A DNA stretch of 64,000 bases from Terribacillus saccharophilus (GTDB taxonomy: Bacteria; Bacillota; Bacilli; Bacillales; Amphibacillaceae): contig FOCD01000002.1 of assembly GCA_900110015.1 (NCBI GenBank), positions 248,001 to 312,000 of the forward strand, read 5' to 3'. This document shows, one piece after another, positions 8,237 through 16,548 of the stretch. The position numbers and the translations under genes were made by a program. The notes under the pieces are model-generated. The model was not told the DNA's origin, did not search any database, and saw only the letters and a list, made by a program, of their open reading frames with translations. Position 1 is the stretch's first letter; every line of letters begins with the position of its first letter.

Positions 8237-9294
8237 ACTTGTTCCCCTTTCTCTACTGCTTCTGGTGCAAGTGAGATTATTTTTTTTGTACCATTGGAAT
8301 CCAACGCGGCCAATATGACCGCCAATGCAGATCGGCCTTTTTCTGCTGTGATTGGACAGTTAGATGAATTCTCTAGAACACAGCTGGCAAACGCGTCCAC
8401 AACGCCTGAATTTGATTGTGTATCAGAATCATTCGTCTGAATTGCTCCAAGCGAATGGTTGCTGCGGTCACCGTTATGATATTCGACAACCAAGCTGTAT
8501 TCAGGGCTTTCCTCGAGACGAATAACCCCTTTCTCACCGTAAATGATCGTGGAATTATCTTCTTCTGCCACATACGACCAACTAGCAGTAAGTGTACCGA
8601 TAATTCCTGACTTCGTACGCAGTACAGCGACTGCATTATCATCCACATCTGCGTAAGGCTTTGCCAACGTATCAACAAAAGCCGCTACCTCATGAATTGG
8701 TTCGTCGAGCAGGAATTCAATCAAATGGGATTTATGCACACCCAGATCACCAAGTGCTCCGATATAAGCTTTGTCTTTATCAAAGAACCAGCTGTTTTTC
8801 CCATCAATGCTCCACTGCTCTGGACCTCCGTGACCGAATGTCGTCCGGAAGCTGAATATCTTGCCGAGCTCACCGTCTTGAATCATCTTCCGCGCCTTTT
8901 GATGAGATGGGACAAAGCACTGATTATGCGCTATTAGCAGGAGCTTGCCGCTCGCCTTTTGTGCCGCGATCATGTCATCAGCTTCCTCCAGTGTCGTGGC
9001 CATCGGTTTTTCACAAAGTACATGTTTTCCTGCCTGCAGAGCAGCGATTGATACTGGTGCGTGCAAATGGTTGGCCGCACAGACGATGACCGCATCGATG
9101 CGCGGATCCTCAATAAGTTCTTCGTATTCGGTATATGCTGTTGCGTTATATTCTTTGGCGATTTCTTCTGACCGGCTCGGCACCACATCACAAACAGCAG
9201 TGATTTCAGTATTTGGATTGTTTTCAAGCTCCGGCAAATGACGATTACGTGCAATACTTCCTAGTCCGACTACTCCTACGCGTAAGGTTTTCAT
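8233..9294 (-). CDS. Gfo/Idh/MocA family NAD(P)-dependent oxidoreductase
   Basis: 353 residues. An N-terminal Rossmann domain with VGVVGLGSIA (about 6-15) and the family motif CEKPMA (catalytic Lys about 96) is followed by the alpha/beta substrate domain with DLGVHKSHLIEF. Members oxidise a sugar hydroxyl, often at C3 of a glucoside or at C1, using NAD(P). Between the permease genes and the TIM-barrel isomerase it probably performs the first step on the imported sugar. The ATG at 9294 has GGAGG about 12 bases away, a rather long spacing. Confidence 0.87.
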   Translation of the reverse strand: MKTLRVGVVGLGSIARNRHLPELENNPNTEITAVCDVVPSRSEEIAKEYNATAYTEYEELIEDPRIDAVIVCAANHLHAPVSIAALQAGKHVLCEKPMATTLEEADDMIAAQKASGKLLLIAHNQCFVPSHQKARKMIQDGELGKIFSFRTTFGHGGPEQWSIDGKNSWFFDKDKAYIGALGDLGVHKSHLIEFLLDEPIHEVAAFVDTLAKPYADVDDNAVAVLRTKSGIIGTLTASWSYVAEEDNSTIIYGEKGVIRLEESPEYSLVVEYHNGDRSNHSLGAIQTNDSDTQSNSGVVDAFASCVLENSSNCPITAEKGRSALAVILAALDSNGTKKIISLAPEAVEKGEQV

Positions 9295-9318
9295 TATCTA
9301 GAAGTACCTCCAAGTTTA

Positions 9319-10140
9319 TTATTCTTTGACAGATCCGCTTGTCAGACCAGCAACAATACGACGCTGGAACAAGAGTACGAGAATGACAATTGGGATAGTT
9401 ACAATGACGGTAGCAGCAGTGATATCTCCCCACGGAACGGTGTATTGACTTTGATAGAATGAGATACCGACTGGTATTGTGCGCCAGCGATCATCGGTGT
9501 TGATGGTTAAGGCAAATAGATATTCATTCCAGGCAGCGATAAACACAAGGATGGCTGTCGTAAAAACGCCTGGCGCTGCCAGCGGGAAGATGATTTTACG
9601 GAAAGTCTGGAACGGAGTCGCTCCATCCAGCTTCGCTGATTCTTCCAATGCCAGCGGAATTTTGATGAAAAATGTCGATAGAATCCAGATTGCCAGTGGC
9701 AAACTGATCGTAATATACGGGATTACAAGACCGAGATAGCTGTTGCGCAAGCCTGCATCGGTGACAAAGTTGAAGATAGGTGATAGGACTGCGATTTGCG
9801 GAAACATGGATGCTGCCAAAACCAACCCTAGAATCAAACCTTTAAAACGGATTGGCAGCCGCGTGACAGCATAGGCTGTGAATGATGCGACAATGATGGA
9901 AATAATCGTGGTGAGAGTTGCAACAACAAAGCTATTCAGCATGTACATAAGCAACGGCCTTGTTTCCAATGCCGATGCATAGTTATCCAATGTCATATTG
10001 CTTGAGAACCATTGGAAGGAGGAAAAAATTTCTCCCTGTGGTTTGATAGAGGTCAGGAACACCCAGATAAAAGGGAACATGACCAGGAATACAAAGATAA
10101 TCAAGAAAATGTAGAAGCCGACTCCAGCACGTTTTACCAT
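9319..10140 (-). CDS. Carbohydrate ABC transporter permease, MalG type
   Basis: 273 residues and six predicted membrane spans. The EAA loop EESAKLDGATPFQTFRKIIFP (about 185-205) contacts the ATPase. It belongs to the CUT1 sugar uptake family. ATG at 10140 follows GGAGGAG by 6 bases. It lies 19 bases downstream of the partner permease gene. No ATPase gene is in the operon, so a shared MsmX-type ATPase encoded elsewhere is expected, as in many Bacillaceae. Confidence 0.93.
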   Translation of the reverse strand: MVKRAGVGFYIFLIIFVFLVMFPFIWVFLTSIKPQGEIFSSFQWFSSNMTLDNYASALETRPLLMYMLNSFVVATLTTIISIIVASFTAYAVTRLPIRFKGLILGLVLAASMFPQIAVLSPIFNFVTDAGLRNSYLGLVIPYITISLPLAIWILSTFFIKIPLALEESAKLDGATPFQTFRKIIFPLAAPGVFTTAILVFIAAWNEYLFALTINTDDRWRTIPVGISFYQSQYTVPWGDITAATVIVTIPIVILVLLFQRRIVAGLTSGSVKE

Positions 10141-10159
10141 ACTATTCTCCTCCTCCGTC

Positions 10160-11488
10160 CTATTGTTTTAGCCTTCCGCTGAACAAATCCGAGCCGATCA
10201 GCTTGATGAAAATCGTACTGAGCAATGCGACACTCAAGAATACAATTACACTCAAAGCAGAACCTGCACCGAAATTCTGTTGTTCAAACAGCAATTTGTA
10301 AGCATAGACGCTAATTGATTCCGTCGAGTTTGCTGGACCCCCGCCAGTAAGGACGTAGATAAGGTCGAACACACGGAATGCGTCCAATGCACGGAATAAG
10401 ACTGCAACTAGGATTGCCGAACGAATCATCGGCAGAGTGATGGAGATAAACTGCTGGAATTTATTTGCGCCATCCACTTCTGCTGCTTCATACAGTGAGC
10501 GTGGAATAGTCTGCAAGCCAGCTAAAAGTAAAAGTGCCATATACGGTGTCGTTTTCCAAATATCTGCAAACATGATAGAGAACATACCGCCTGCTCCAGT
10601 CGAAAGCAGTGCACCTGGGTCATCGATGAGACCAAACTGAGCCATATAATGGGCCATGATACCGGACTGACCGTCAAACAGGAATGTCCACATCATAGCT
10701 GCTACCGCTGTCGGAATCGCCCACGGTACTAGTACCGCAGCTCGGACAAGCCCGCGTCCAATGAAAACGCGATTGATCAGTAAAGCAACAGCCAAACCAA
10801 CGGCAAGCTCAACACCTACAGTAACGACGGTGAACAATAGCGTGTTCAGCATTGCTGTCCAGGTTCGTCCATCACCAAGGTAGGTCGTATAATTCTTTAG
10901 CCCGACAAAGTTTGGCTCCAGAATGGAACCTTGCGTATTCGACAGCTGTGATTCCAGATCCGTCAGTGGCTGGACAGCTTCCTCAGGAGCACCGTCCCGC
11001 AAAGCCTGGACAGCGGCTGTCTGCTCATCCAACGTGTTGGCAAAACCATCTGCCCATTCCTCTGGTACATCTGCCAGCCGAAGCTCTTCATCATTCACAG
11101 GCTGGAAATTCTCCAGCATAGTGTTGACTTCTTCATAGCGACCTGCAAGTCCTTCATCAGTATTCAATAATGTTTCATGCTGTTCATCCAATGCTGTTGT
11201 GATGTCATCCAATGTACCGCCTGCATCAGGCATCGCGTCTCTGACTTCATCCATTGTGTCGTACACCAGATATCGGTTATCAGCATATGTTTCGAGATTG
11301 ATGCTTAAAGATGAAATCCGCTCTGCTTTAGCCGGGTCATTCAAACGATAATCAAACAAGCTATTCCAGGCTGACAACATAATAGGCCAAATGATGATGA
11401 CGGCAATAAGAATGATAGACGGTGCGACCATCGCGTAACCAAGCTGCCGTTCACTCAGCTGAAACCGTCTTTTTTTCGGTTGCTTCAT
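10160..11488 (-). CDS. Carbohydrate ABC transporter permease, MalF type, with large extracytoplasmic insert
   Basis: 442 residues, against about 290-310 for most CUT1 permeases. TM1 lies near residues 15-37. A hydrophilic, Glu/Asp/Leu-rich and probably helical region of about 140 residues (about 46-190) then separates it from the normal continuation FVGLKNYTTYLGD. The remaining five spans are standard, with the EAA loop YEAAEVDGANKFQQFISITLP. The insert should face outside, between TM1 and TM2, and may interact with the binding protein. ATG at 11488, SD GGAG. The gene ends 20 bases before the MalG-type permease gene. Confidence 0.9.
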   Translation of the reverse strand: MKQPKKRRFQLSERQLGYAMVAPSIILIAVIIIWPIMLSAWNSLFDYRLNDPAKAERISSLSINLETYADNRYLVYDTMDEVRDAMPDAGGTLDDITTALDEQHETLLNTDEGLAGRYEEVNTMLENFQPVNDEELRLADVPEEWADGFANTLDEQTAAVQALRDGAPEEAVQPLTDLESQLSNTQGSILEPNFVGLKNYTTYLGDGRTWTAMLNTLLFTVVTVGVELAVGLAVALLINRVFIGRGLVRAAVLVPWAIPTAVAAMMWTFLFDGQSGIMAHYMAQFGLIDDPGALLSTGAGGMFSIMFADIWKTTPYMALLLLAGLQTIPRSLYEAAEVDGANKFQQFISITLPMIRSAILVAVLFRALDAFRVFDLIYVLTGGGPANSTESISVYAYKLLFEQQNFGAGSALSVIVFLSVALLSTIFIKLIGSDLFSGRLKQ

Positions 11489-11501
11489 ACACTCAGCTCC
11501 T

Positions 11502-12776
11502 TTAATTGGTTACGGATTCCAACGCAGCTTGCATTTTTGTTTCCATACGCTCTACCGCTTCCTCAGCAGTTATATCTCCTGCCATCGCACGGGAAAGCTC
11601 AATTTGCATGATATCGGAGATCTCTGGATAAATTGGTGTGATCGGGCGCGGTATCGCATTTTGCAGAGAATCATAGAAATCCTCGCTTGCAAGCACGGCA
11701 CTGACATCCGTAATCTCTTTATCATCATATAAAGCTTCCAATGTCGGAGCCTTACCGCCTTCAAGAGCGCTGATCTTCTGCCCTTCTTCTCCGCTCATCC
11801 ACTTCACAAAAGTCCAGGATGCTTCCACTTCATCTGAGTATCGATTAATCATCCGCATCCATCCTCCCAATGAGGATGCTGCTCCGTCACTTCCGGCCGG
11901 AAGTGTGGCAATGCCAACATTACCTGCTACTTTGGATATCTTTGGATCATTCGCTGTATCATTCAAATATGGCCAGTTTCTTGCATACACGGCATTTCCC
12001 TCATTAAAGGAAGACTCTGTGTCGATTTCCTGGAAGTTAAGTATATTGTTTGGTACAAAATCACTATTCGTTATGTCAATCATCTTCTGCAAGCCTTCTA
12101 TTGCTTCTGGACTATTAATGACAACGTTTCCATTCGCATCCAATACTTGCCCGCCATAGGAGTAAATGTACTCGATGGCGTTGGTCACGATGCCCTCATA
12201 TTGGGCTGCCTGCATGAGATAACCAAATTTGGAGCCTTCCTTACCCATGTTTTCTTGAGCCAACTGTTCCAGCTCATCCCATGTTTCAGGAACCTGATCA
12301 GTTATATCAGTCCGATAATAAAGCAATCCTGCATCGGCATAGCCAGGCATAGCATACTGTCTGCCGTTATAACGGCCAGCCTCTACCGTAGCTGGGAAAT
12401 AAGCGTCCATATCCACCTGATCCCGCTCAATCAATCGGTCGAGCGGCAGCACATAGTTTGCCTGACCGAACTCTGCAGACCAAACAATATCTGCATCGAA
12501 TACATCGATTTCCTCACTTCTGCCACTGAACATCGTCACGTATTGATTATGTGATTCTCCAGTATCAGATGGCATTTCCCGGACCTCCACATCAATTTCA
12601 GGATGCTCTTTTTCGAATGCTTCGACTAGTATATCCGTGGCACCAGTCGTATCCGTCCCCCTCGCGTATGTAATCTGAACTTTGTCATCACTCGCACCAT
12701 CTCCGCTCGTCACGGCTGAGCAGCCTGCCAGCCCAAGACCGGCAAATAAGGCAACTATCAGAAAGCTTCGCTTCAT
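11502..12776 (-). CDS. Sugar ABC transporter substrate-binding lipoprotein (family 1)
   Basis: About 424 residues. A signal peptide with lipobox LAGC (Cys about 18) is followed by a CUT1-type solute-binding domain: VQITYARGTDTTGATDILVEAF at the mature N-terminus, VDVFDADIVW-like core and a C-terminal aromatic-poor tail. It probably binds an oligosaccharide or glucoside. The start at 12776 (MKRSF) follows GGAGGAG by 5 bases; an upstream in-frame ATG reads through the SD. First gene of the operon, about 140 bases from its promoter. The ligand cannot be read from sequence. Confidence 0.9.
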   Translation of the reverse strand: MKRSFLIVALFAGLGLAGCSAVTSGDGASDDKVQITYARGTDTTGATDILVEAFEKEHPEIDVEVREMPSDTGESHNQYVTMFSGRSEEIDVFDADIVWSAEFGQANYVLPLDRLIERDQVDMDAYFPATVEAGRYNGRQYAMPGYADAGLLYYRTDITDQVPETWDELEQLAQENMGKEGSKFGYLMQAAQYEGIVTNAIEYIYSYGGQVLDANGNVVINSPEAIEGLQKMIDITNSDFVPNNILNFQEIDTESSFNEGNAVYARNWPYLNDTANDPKISKVAGNVGIATLPAGSDGAASSLGGWMRMINRYSDEVEASWTFVKWMSGEEGQKISALEGGKAPTLEALYDDKEITDVSAVLASEDFYDSLQNAIPRPITPIYPEISDIMQIELSRAMAGDITAEEAVERMETKMQAALESVTN

Positions 12777-12797
12777 CACAGCTCCTCCTCGCATTTT

Positions 12798-12813
12798 GGT
12801 AAACGCTTTCTTT
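12798..12813 (-). promoter_or_regulatory. Second cre-like site in the leader
   Basis: TGGTAAACGCTTTCTT lies 22 bases upstream of the binding-protein start. It keeps the central AAACGCTTTC of a cre but loses the outer CA. It may be a roadblock site for CcpA or a decayed duplicate of the site at 12910. Confidence 0.4.
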
Positions 12814-12909
12814 AGTGCGGTTATCTCATTCCCTACTTTTTGTTACATTAAGCCTATCCCCCTAAATTTTGTCTTTTCTGCAGAAGTTATAAAAAGTTTA
12901 TCATAAAAA

Positions 12910-12951
12910 TGCAAACGCTTTCAATAATATTGTATATACAAGTTTCGCCAA
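12910..12951 (-). promoter_or_regulatory. Sugar operon promoter with TreR-like palindrome and CcpA cre
   Basis: Read on the minus strand: -35 TTGGCG (12946-12951), a 16-base spacer and -10 TATTAT (12924-12929). The spacer holds the perfect palindrome TTGTATATACAA (12930-12941), which resembles the operator described for the GntR/UTRA repressor TreR. Directly after the -10 lies TGCAAACGCTTTCA (12910-12923), a full match to the cre consensus TGNAANCGNTNNCA. Control by a TreR-like repressor plus CcpA is therefore predicted. Confidence 0.7.
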
Positions 12952-12952
12952 A

Positions 12953-12982
12953 GAAAAAAGCACGCCTGTCTCAGGCGTGCTC
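12953..12982 (-). terminator. Terminator of the phosphofructokinase gene
   Basis: AGCACGCCT (12959-12967), loop gtctc, AGGCGTGCT (12973-12981), followed on the minus strand by six T. It lies 13 bases after the stop and abuts the -35 of the next operon. Confidence 0.9.
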
Positions 12983-12994
12983 TGTTCCGCTTAT

Positions 12995-13960
12995 TCATAT
13001 AGTATGCAACAGCATATCAAGCAAATCATAATTCGGTTTTTTATCAGTCTTTTCATCAAGCATCGTACGCAAGTCTTTCTCAATTAACTGATTGGCTTTG
13101 ATTCCGATTGCATAACCGGACTGCCCTTCCATCAGCATATTAACTGCTTTGACACCCATCTTGTTGGCTAGAATCCGGTCAAATGCGGAAGGTTCGCCAC
13201 CGCGCTGGATGAATCCGAGGACTGTCGTACGCACCTCTATATTCATCTGTTGCTCGATAAATTGCTGCAGCTCATCCAAATCATACATTCGTTCCGTGAC
13301 GACGATGATGTTATCATTCCGGCCTTTGGAAATTTTGTCTTGAAGTTTTTCACAAATCTGCTCAAAACTCAGTTTAAGCTCCGGCGTAGAAATGATATCT
13401 CCTTCTCCTGCAACAGCAGTAAATAAGGCCAAATCACCGCAATGTCTGCCCATCACTTCCACGATGGTCGTCTTGTTATGCGATAAACCAGTATCCTTGA
13501 TTCGTCCGATGGAACTGAGCACTGTATTCAATGTCGTATCAAAGCCGATAGAATAGTCAGTGTAATCCAAGTCATTGTCAATCGTTCCCGGAATGCCAAT
13601 CACACGGATACCCAATTCATGCAATTTTTGTGCACCTTGAAGTGAACCTTCCCCACCGATGACAATAACATCAGCAATACCATAATTGCGAAGTACTTCC
13701 ACTGCCTGTTTTCTCCCAGACTCATCCATGAAAGCAAGCGAGCGTGACGTTTTCAAGATCGTTCCGCCTTTATTGGCGATTGTTTCTACATCAGGTGTAC
13801 GAATGATGGATAATTTATCCTCAATCAGGCCCTGATAACCGCCTTCCACACCATAAACTTCAATATCATGATAGTTGGCCGCCTTAACAATGGCTCGTAT
13901 GGCCGCATTCATGCCCGGTGAATCACCACCGCTTGTGATAACAGCTACTTTATGTAACAT
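12995..13960 (-). CDS. pfkA: 6-phosphofructokinase, ATP type, divergent paralogue
   Basis: About 321 residues, the usual PfkA length. GGDSPGMNAAIRA (N-terminal nucleotide-binding loop), PGTIDND (about 124-130, catalytic Asp and the Gly typical of ATP users), MGRHCGD and FIQRGGEPSAFDR are present. One unusual change: the Mg-binding GGDGS motif reads GGEGS (Asp to Glu near residue 102). It phosphorylates fructose-6-phosphate or a related sugar phosphate. It stands alone, not beside pyk or accDA as the housekeeping pfkA does in Bacillus, so it may be a second enzyme. ATG at 13960 has GAGAGGTG upstream. Confidence 0.85.
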   Translation of the reverse strand: MLHKVAVITSGGDSPGMNAAIRAIVKAANYHDIEVYGVEGGYQGLIEDKLSIIRTPDVETIANKGGTILKTSRSLAFMDESGRKQAVEVLRNYGIADVIVIGGEGSLQGAQKLHELGIRVIGIPGTIDNDLDYTDYSIGFDTTLNTVLSSIGRIKDTGLSHNKTTIVEVMGRHCGDLALFTAVAGEGDIISTPELKLSFEQICEKLQDKISKGRNDNIIVVTERMYDLDELQQFIEQQMNIEVRTTVLGFIQRGGEPSAFDRILANKMGVKAVNMLMEGQSGYAIGIKANQLIEKDLRTMLDEKTDKKPNYDLLDMLLHTI

Positions 13961-14023
13961 CGGTTCACCTCTCCACCATATATGTCTTATTTTCATTATA
14001 CAACAGAATTGTCAGGAAACAGA

Positions 14024-14050
14024 ACAAAGACAGGCATAATGCCTGTCTCT
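14024..14050 (-). terminator. Terminator of the MDR oxidoreductase gene
   Basis: AGACAGGC (14028-14035), loop ataat, GCCTGTCT (14041-14048), immediately after the stop, with a short T-run on the minus strand. Confidence 0.75.
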
Positions 14051-14051
14051 A

Positions 14052-15062
14052 TCATACAGTAATGACGAGTTTTCCGATCATACTGCCATCTTCCAATCGC
14101 TTATGAGCTTTTTGCACGTTCTCAACGGTAAGACCCTCGAGCTCCTCTGCTTTGGTTGTGCGAATGCGTTCGCTCTCTAACAGCTCGGCTACCTTGGACA
14201 GAATTTCACCTTGCTTATGTCTGCTAGGTATCTGATGGAGCGTACGTGTAAACATATACTCCCAGACAAGTGTCAGGCTCTTGGACGTCAGATCAGTCAG
14301 TTTGATATTTTCAACAGGGCCTGTGATGGCACAAATAATACCTTCTGGTTTCACGACTTCGATAATGTTATCCCATGCCTTGTCCAGCTGGTGCATACAG
14401 AAGACATAGTCAACACTGTCTATTCCTAACTTTTCTAGTTGTGGATGAAACGGTTCATGATGATTGATCACCCGCTCGGTGCCGTGCTGCTTAGCCCATG
14501 TAATCGTCTCTTCTCGTGAAGCAGTTCCAACTATATTCAGACCATATAATTGTGCAAACTGGGAAGCAATCGAACCAACACCTCCAGCTGCGTTAACCAG
14601 CAAAATTGTCTTGTCTTTATTCGCTTCCGCGTCTAGCGGGATATGCATCTTTTCAAACATAGCTTCCCATGCTGTCAATGCTGTCAACGGTAGGGCAGCA
14701 GCTTCAGCAAAACTGAGATTTGCTGGCTTTTTGGCGATAACTTTATAATCAACAAGCTGGAATTCACTATTGGAACCTTGACGGGCGACGGATCCAGCAT
14801 AATAGACTTCATCCCCAGGCTGAAATCCCTCTACATTCTCTCCAACTTCCTCGATGATTCCTGCTGCATCAAAGCCGAGGATGCGGAATTTACCATCGTC
14901 CTCTTTCAGCTTTCGCTGTTTTGTATCAACTGGATTGACACTGACAGCTTTTACTTTGACAAGTACATCATCACCTGCTGCAGTTGGCTTATCCACCTGT
15001 TCTTCTGTAAAGCTGTCTGCCTGATCCACGGATGTTTGTTTGTATATCCCGATTGCACGCAT
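14052..15062 (-). CDS. Medium-chain dehydrogenase/reductase (zinc-binding alcohol dehydrogenase-like, quinone oxidoreductase type)
   Basis: 336 residues. A GroES-like N-terminal domain (SVNPVDTKQRK, FDAAGIIEEVGENV) is followed by a Rossmann domain with the NADP-binding stretch NAAGGVGSIASQFAQLYG (about 155-172). The catalytic-zinc Cys of true alcohol dehydrogenases is absent from the N-terminal motif, so it is probably a zinc-independent NADPH-quinone/enone reductase of the YogA/QOR kind, often linked to detoxification. Monocistronic between two terminators. The physiological substrate is unknown. Confidence 0.85.
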   Translation of the reverse strand: MRAIGIYKQTSVDQADSFTEEQVDKPTAAGDDVLVKVKAVSVNPVDTKQRKLKEDDGKFRILGFDAAGIIEEVGENVEGFQPGDEVYYAGSVARQGSNSEFQLVDYKVIAKKPANLSFAEAAALPLTALTAWEAMFEKMHIPLDAEANKDKTILLVNAAGGVGSIASQFAQLYGLNIVGTASREETITWAKQHGTERVINHHEPFHPQLEKLGIDSVDYVFCMHQLDKAWDNIIEVVKPEGIICAITGPVENIKLTDLTSKSLTLVWEYMFTRTLHQIPSRHKQGEILSKVAELLESERIRTTKAEELEGLTVENVQKAHKRLEDGSMIGKLVITV

Positions 15063-15098
15063 CTATTTCTCCTCCTCTATTTTTGTATCTCTTTATGT

Positions 15099-15126
15099 AA
15101 AAGCCGCCTGAGCTGAGACGGCTTTA
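15099..15126 (-). terminator. Terminator of the ThuA-like gene
   Basis: AAAGCCG (15100-15106) pairs with CGGCTTT (15119-15125) around a 12-base loop that itself can pair. It follows the stop at 15130 by 4 bases. Confidence 0.75.
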
Positions 15127-15129
15127 TAC

Positions 15130-15858
15130 TCATTTCTTCGCAAGGCGCAGTATCGGCTCCAAGGCTTCTGACTTTCCGTAGTGCGGGACGACAGCTGAGG
15201 GTGCTGCTGCCCACTCGCATGCATTTCGGATAACAGTCTGCACATTCTTATCATAGTAAGTCGGGTACGTTTCATGACCGGGTCGGAAATAGAAGATTTT
15301 CCCTTTTCCTCGATTGTACGTGCAGCCGCTGCGGAAAACTTCGCCACCTTCAAACCAGCTGATGAACAGCGTATGGTCTGGTTCTGGTATATCGAAATGC
15401 TCACCGTACATTTCTTCTTCCGGAAGCTCGAAATACTCACCTAGACCTCTCGTGATTGGATGACTTGGCTGAACCACCCAAATTCGTTCCTTCTCTCCAT
15501 CTTGTCTCCATTTCAGGTCACAAGTTGTGCCCATCAAATTGCGGAATATCTTGGAGAAATGGCCGGAATGGAGGACAATCAGTCCCATACCTGCCAGAAC
15601 ACGCTGTTTCACTCGCTCAATTGCATAGTCATTCAGTTCATCATGCGCCTTATGTGCCCACCAGATCAGGACATCCGTTTGCTCCAGCGTCTCTTGGTCC
15701 AATCCCTGCTCCGAATCATCAAGTGTCCTTGTCTGTACAGCAAATCCAGTGTCCTCCAGGAATTCGGCAATTGCTCCATGAATGCCTCGGGGATAGATGC
15801 TTCTCACCTGGTCGTTTTCCTTCTCATGACGGTATTCGTTCCATATGGTAACGCGCAT
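15130..15858 (-). CDS. ThuA domain protein (trehalose utilisation-like)
   Basis: About 242 residues with the class I glutamine amidotransferase-like ThuA fold: [10 protein letters not shown] at the N-terminus, [26 protein letters not shown] and the C-terminal [17 protein letters not shown]. ThuA proteins accompany sugar oxidation pathways such as thuAB in rhizobia (3-keto-trehalose or maltitol). Here it lies 2 kb upstream of the sugar ABC operon, which also encodes a Gfo/Idh dehydrogenase, so a shared pathway is plausible but inferred. The start at 15858 (MRVTIW) has GAAGGAG 6 bases upstream; the longer reading from an earlier ATG is rejected because it covers the SD. Confidence 0.85.
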   Translation of the reverse strand: MRVTIWNEYRHEKENDQVRSIYPRGIHGAIAEFLEDTGFAVQTRTLDDSEQGLDQETLEQTDVLIWWAHKAHDELNDYAIERVKQRVLAGMGLIVLHSGHFSKIFRNLMGTTCDLKWRQDGEKERIWVVQPSHPITRGLGEYFELPEEEMYGEHFDIPEPDHTLFISWFEGGEVFRSGCTYNRGKGKIFYFRPGHETYPTYYDKNVQTVIRNACEWAAAPSAVVPHYGKSEALEPILRLAKK

Positions 15859-15987
15859 AAGATGCTCCTTCTTCATTTTTTATCCTATTCCCCATGTTAA
15901 GTAGCTACCCGGTTCCCTATTAGATTATGCAGTGAATTTTATTTTACTAATTACATTAGCCCTTTTCCTTACATCTCCTGCCCAGAG

Positions 15988-16017
15988 AAAAAGATCCTGC
16001 AAAAAATTTGCAGGATC
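15988..16017 (-). terminator. Terminator of the chromate-transporter operon
   Basis: GATCCTGC (15993-16000), 9-base loop, GCAGGATC (16010-16017), then five T on the minus strand. It touches the stop codon of the upstream gene. Confidence 0.9.
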
Positions 16018-16548
16018 TCATCCAAGAAGTAGAGCACCATAAACCAAAGCACCAAGGATAACGAAGGCAGGATGCACCTTCCATCTCTCCATAAGTAAAT
16101 AGCTTAGTACAACCAAGATGATTGTATGTATCCAGCCTGCACTTTCATAAGAAGTGTGGAAAAAGCTGATTGCCATGCCTGCCAGCAGCACAGCGATTGT
16201 CGGTCGGATATATGCTGTCATTCTTTTTACCCGAGGAGAATCCTTGAACTTCGCTAAAATACTTAATAATCCAATCATTAAGATGAGTGAAGGCGCTACT
16301 GTAGCAAACAAACCAATTGCAGCTCCAAGCACACCCGCTTGCTGAAAACCGATCACACCTGCCAGCTTCGTCGCAATCGGTCCAGGAAGTGCATTTGCCA
16401 GTGCCAGCATCTGGCTATAATCAGCTGTTGTCATCCAGCCATATCTATCCACCACTTCATTTTCGATGAGCGGAATAGTTGCTGGGCCACCACCATATCC
16501 AACAATTCCAGGAATGAAGAAGGCGAGGAATATCTGCCAATAAATCAT
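16018..16548 (-). CDS. Chromate transporter half (ChrA family), second subunit
   Basis: 176 residues with five or six membrane spans. The family motif GYGGGPATIPLIENEVV lies near residues 16-33 and ALPGPIATKLAGVIGF near 53. Single-domain ChrA proteins work as pairs with opposite topology. The neighbour at 16545 is the partner, overlapping by 4 bases (ATGA). The pair corresponds to YwrA/YwrB of Bacillus subtilis. Family members export chromate or related anions; the natural substrate in most bacilli is unproven. Confidence 0.88.
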   Translation of the reverse strand: MIYWQIFLAFFIPGIVGYGGGPATIPLIENEVVDRYGWMTTADYSQMLALANALPGPIATKLAGVIGFQQAGVLGAAIGLFATVAPSLILMIGLLSILAKFKDSPRVKRMTAYIRPTIAVLLAGMAISFFHTSYESAGWIHTIILVVLSYLLMERWKVHPAFVILGALVYGALLLG

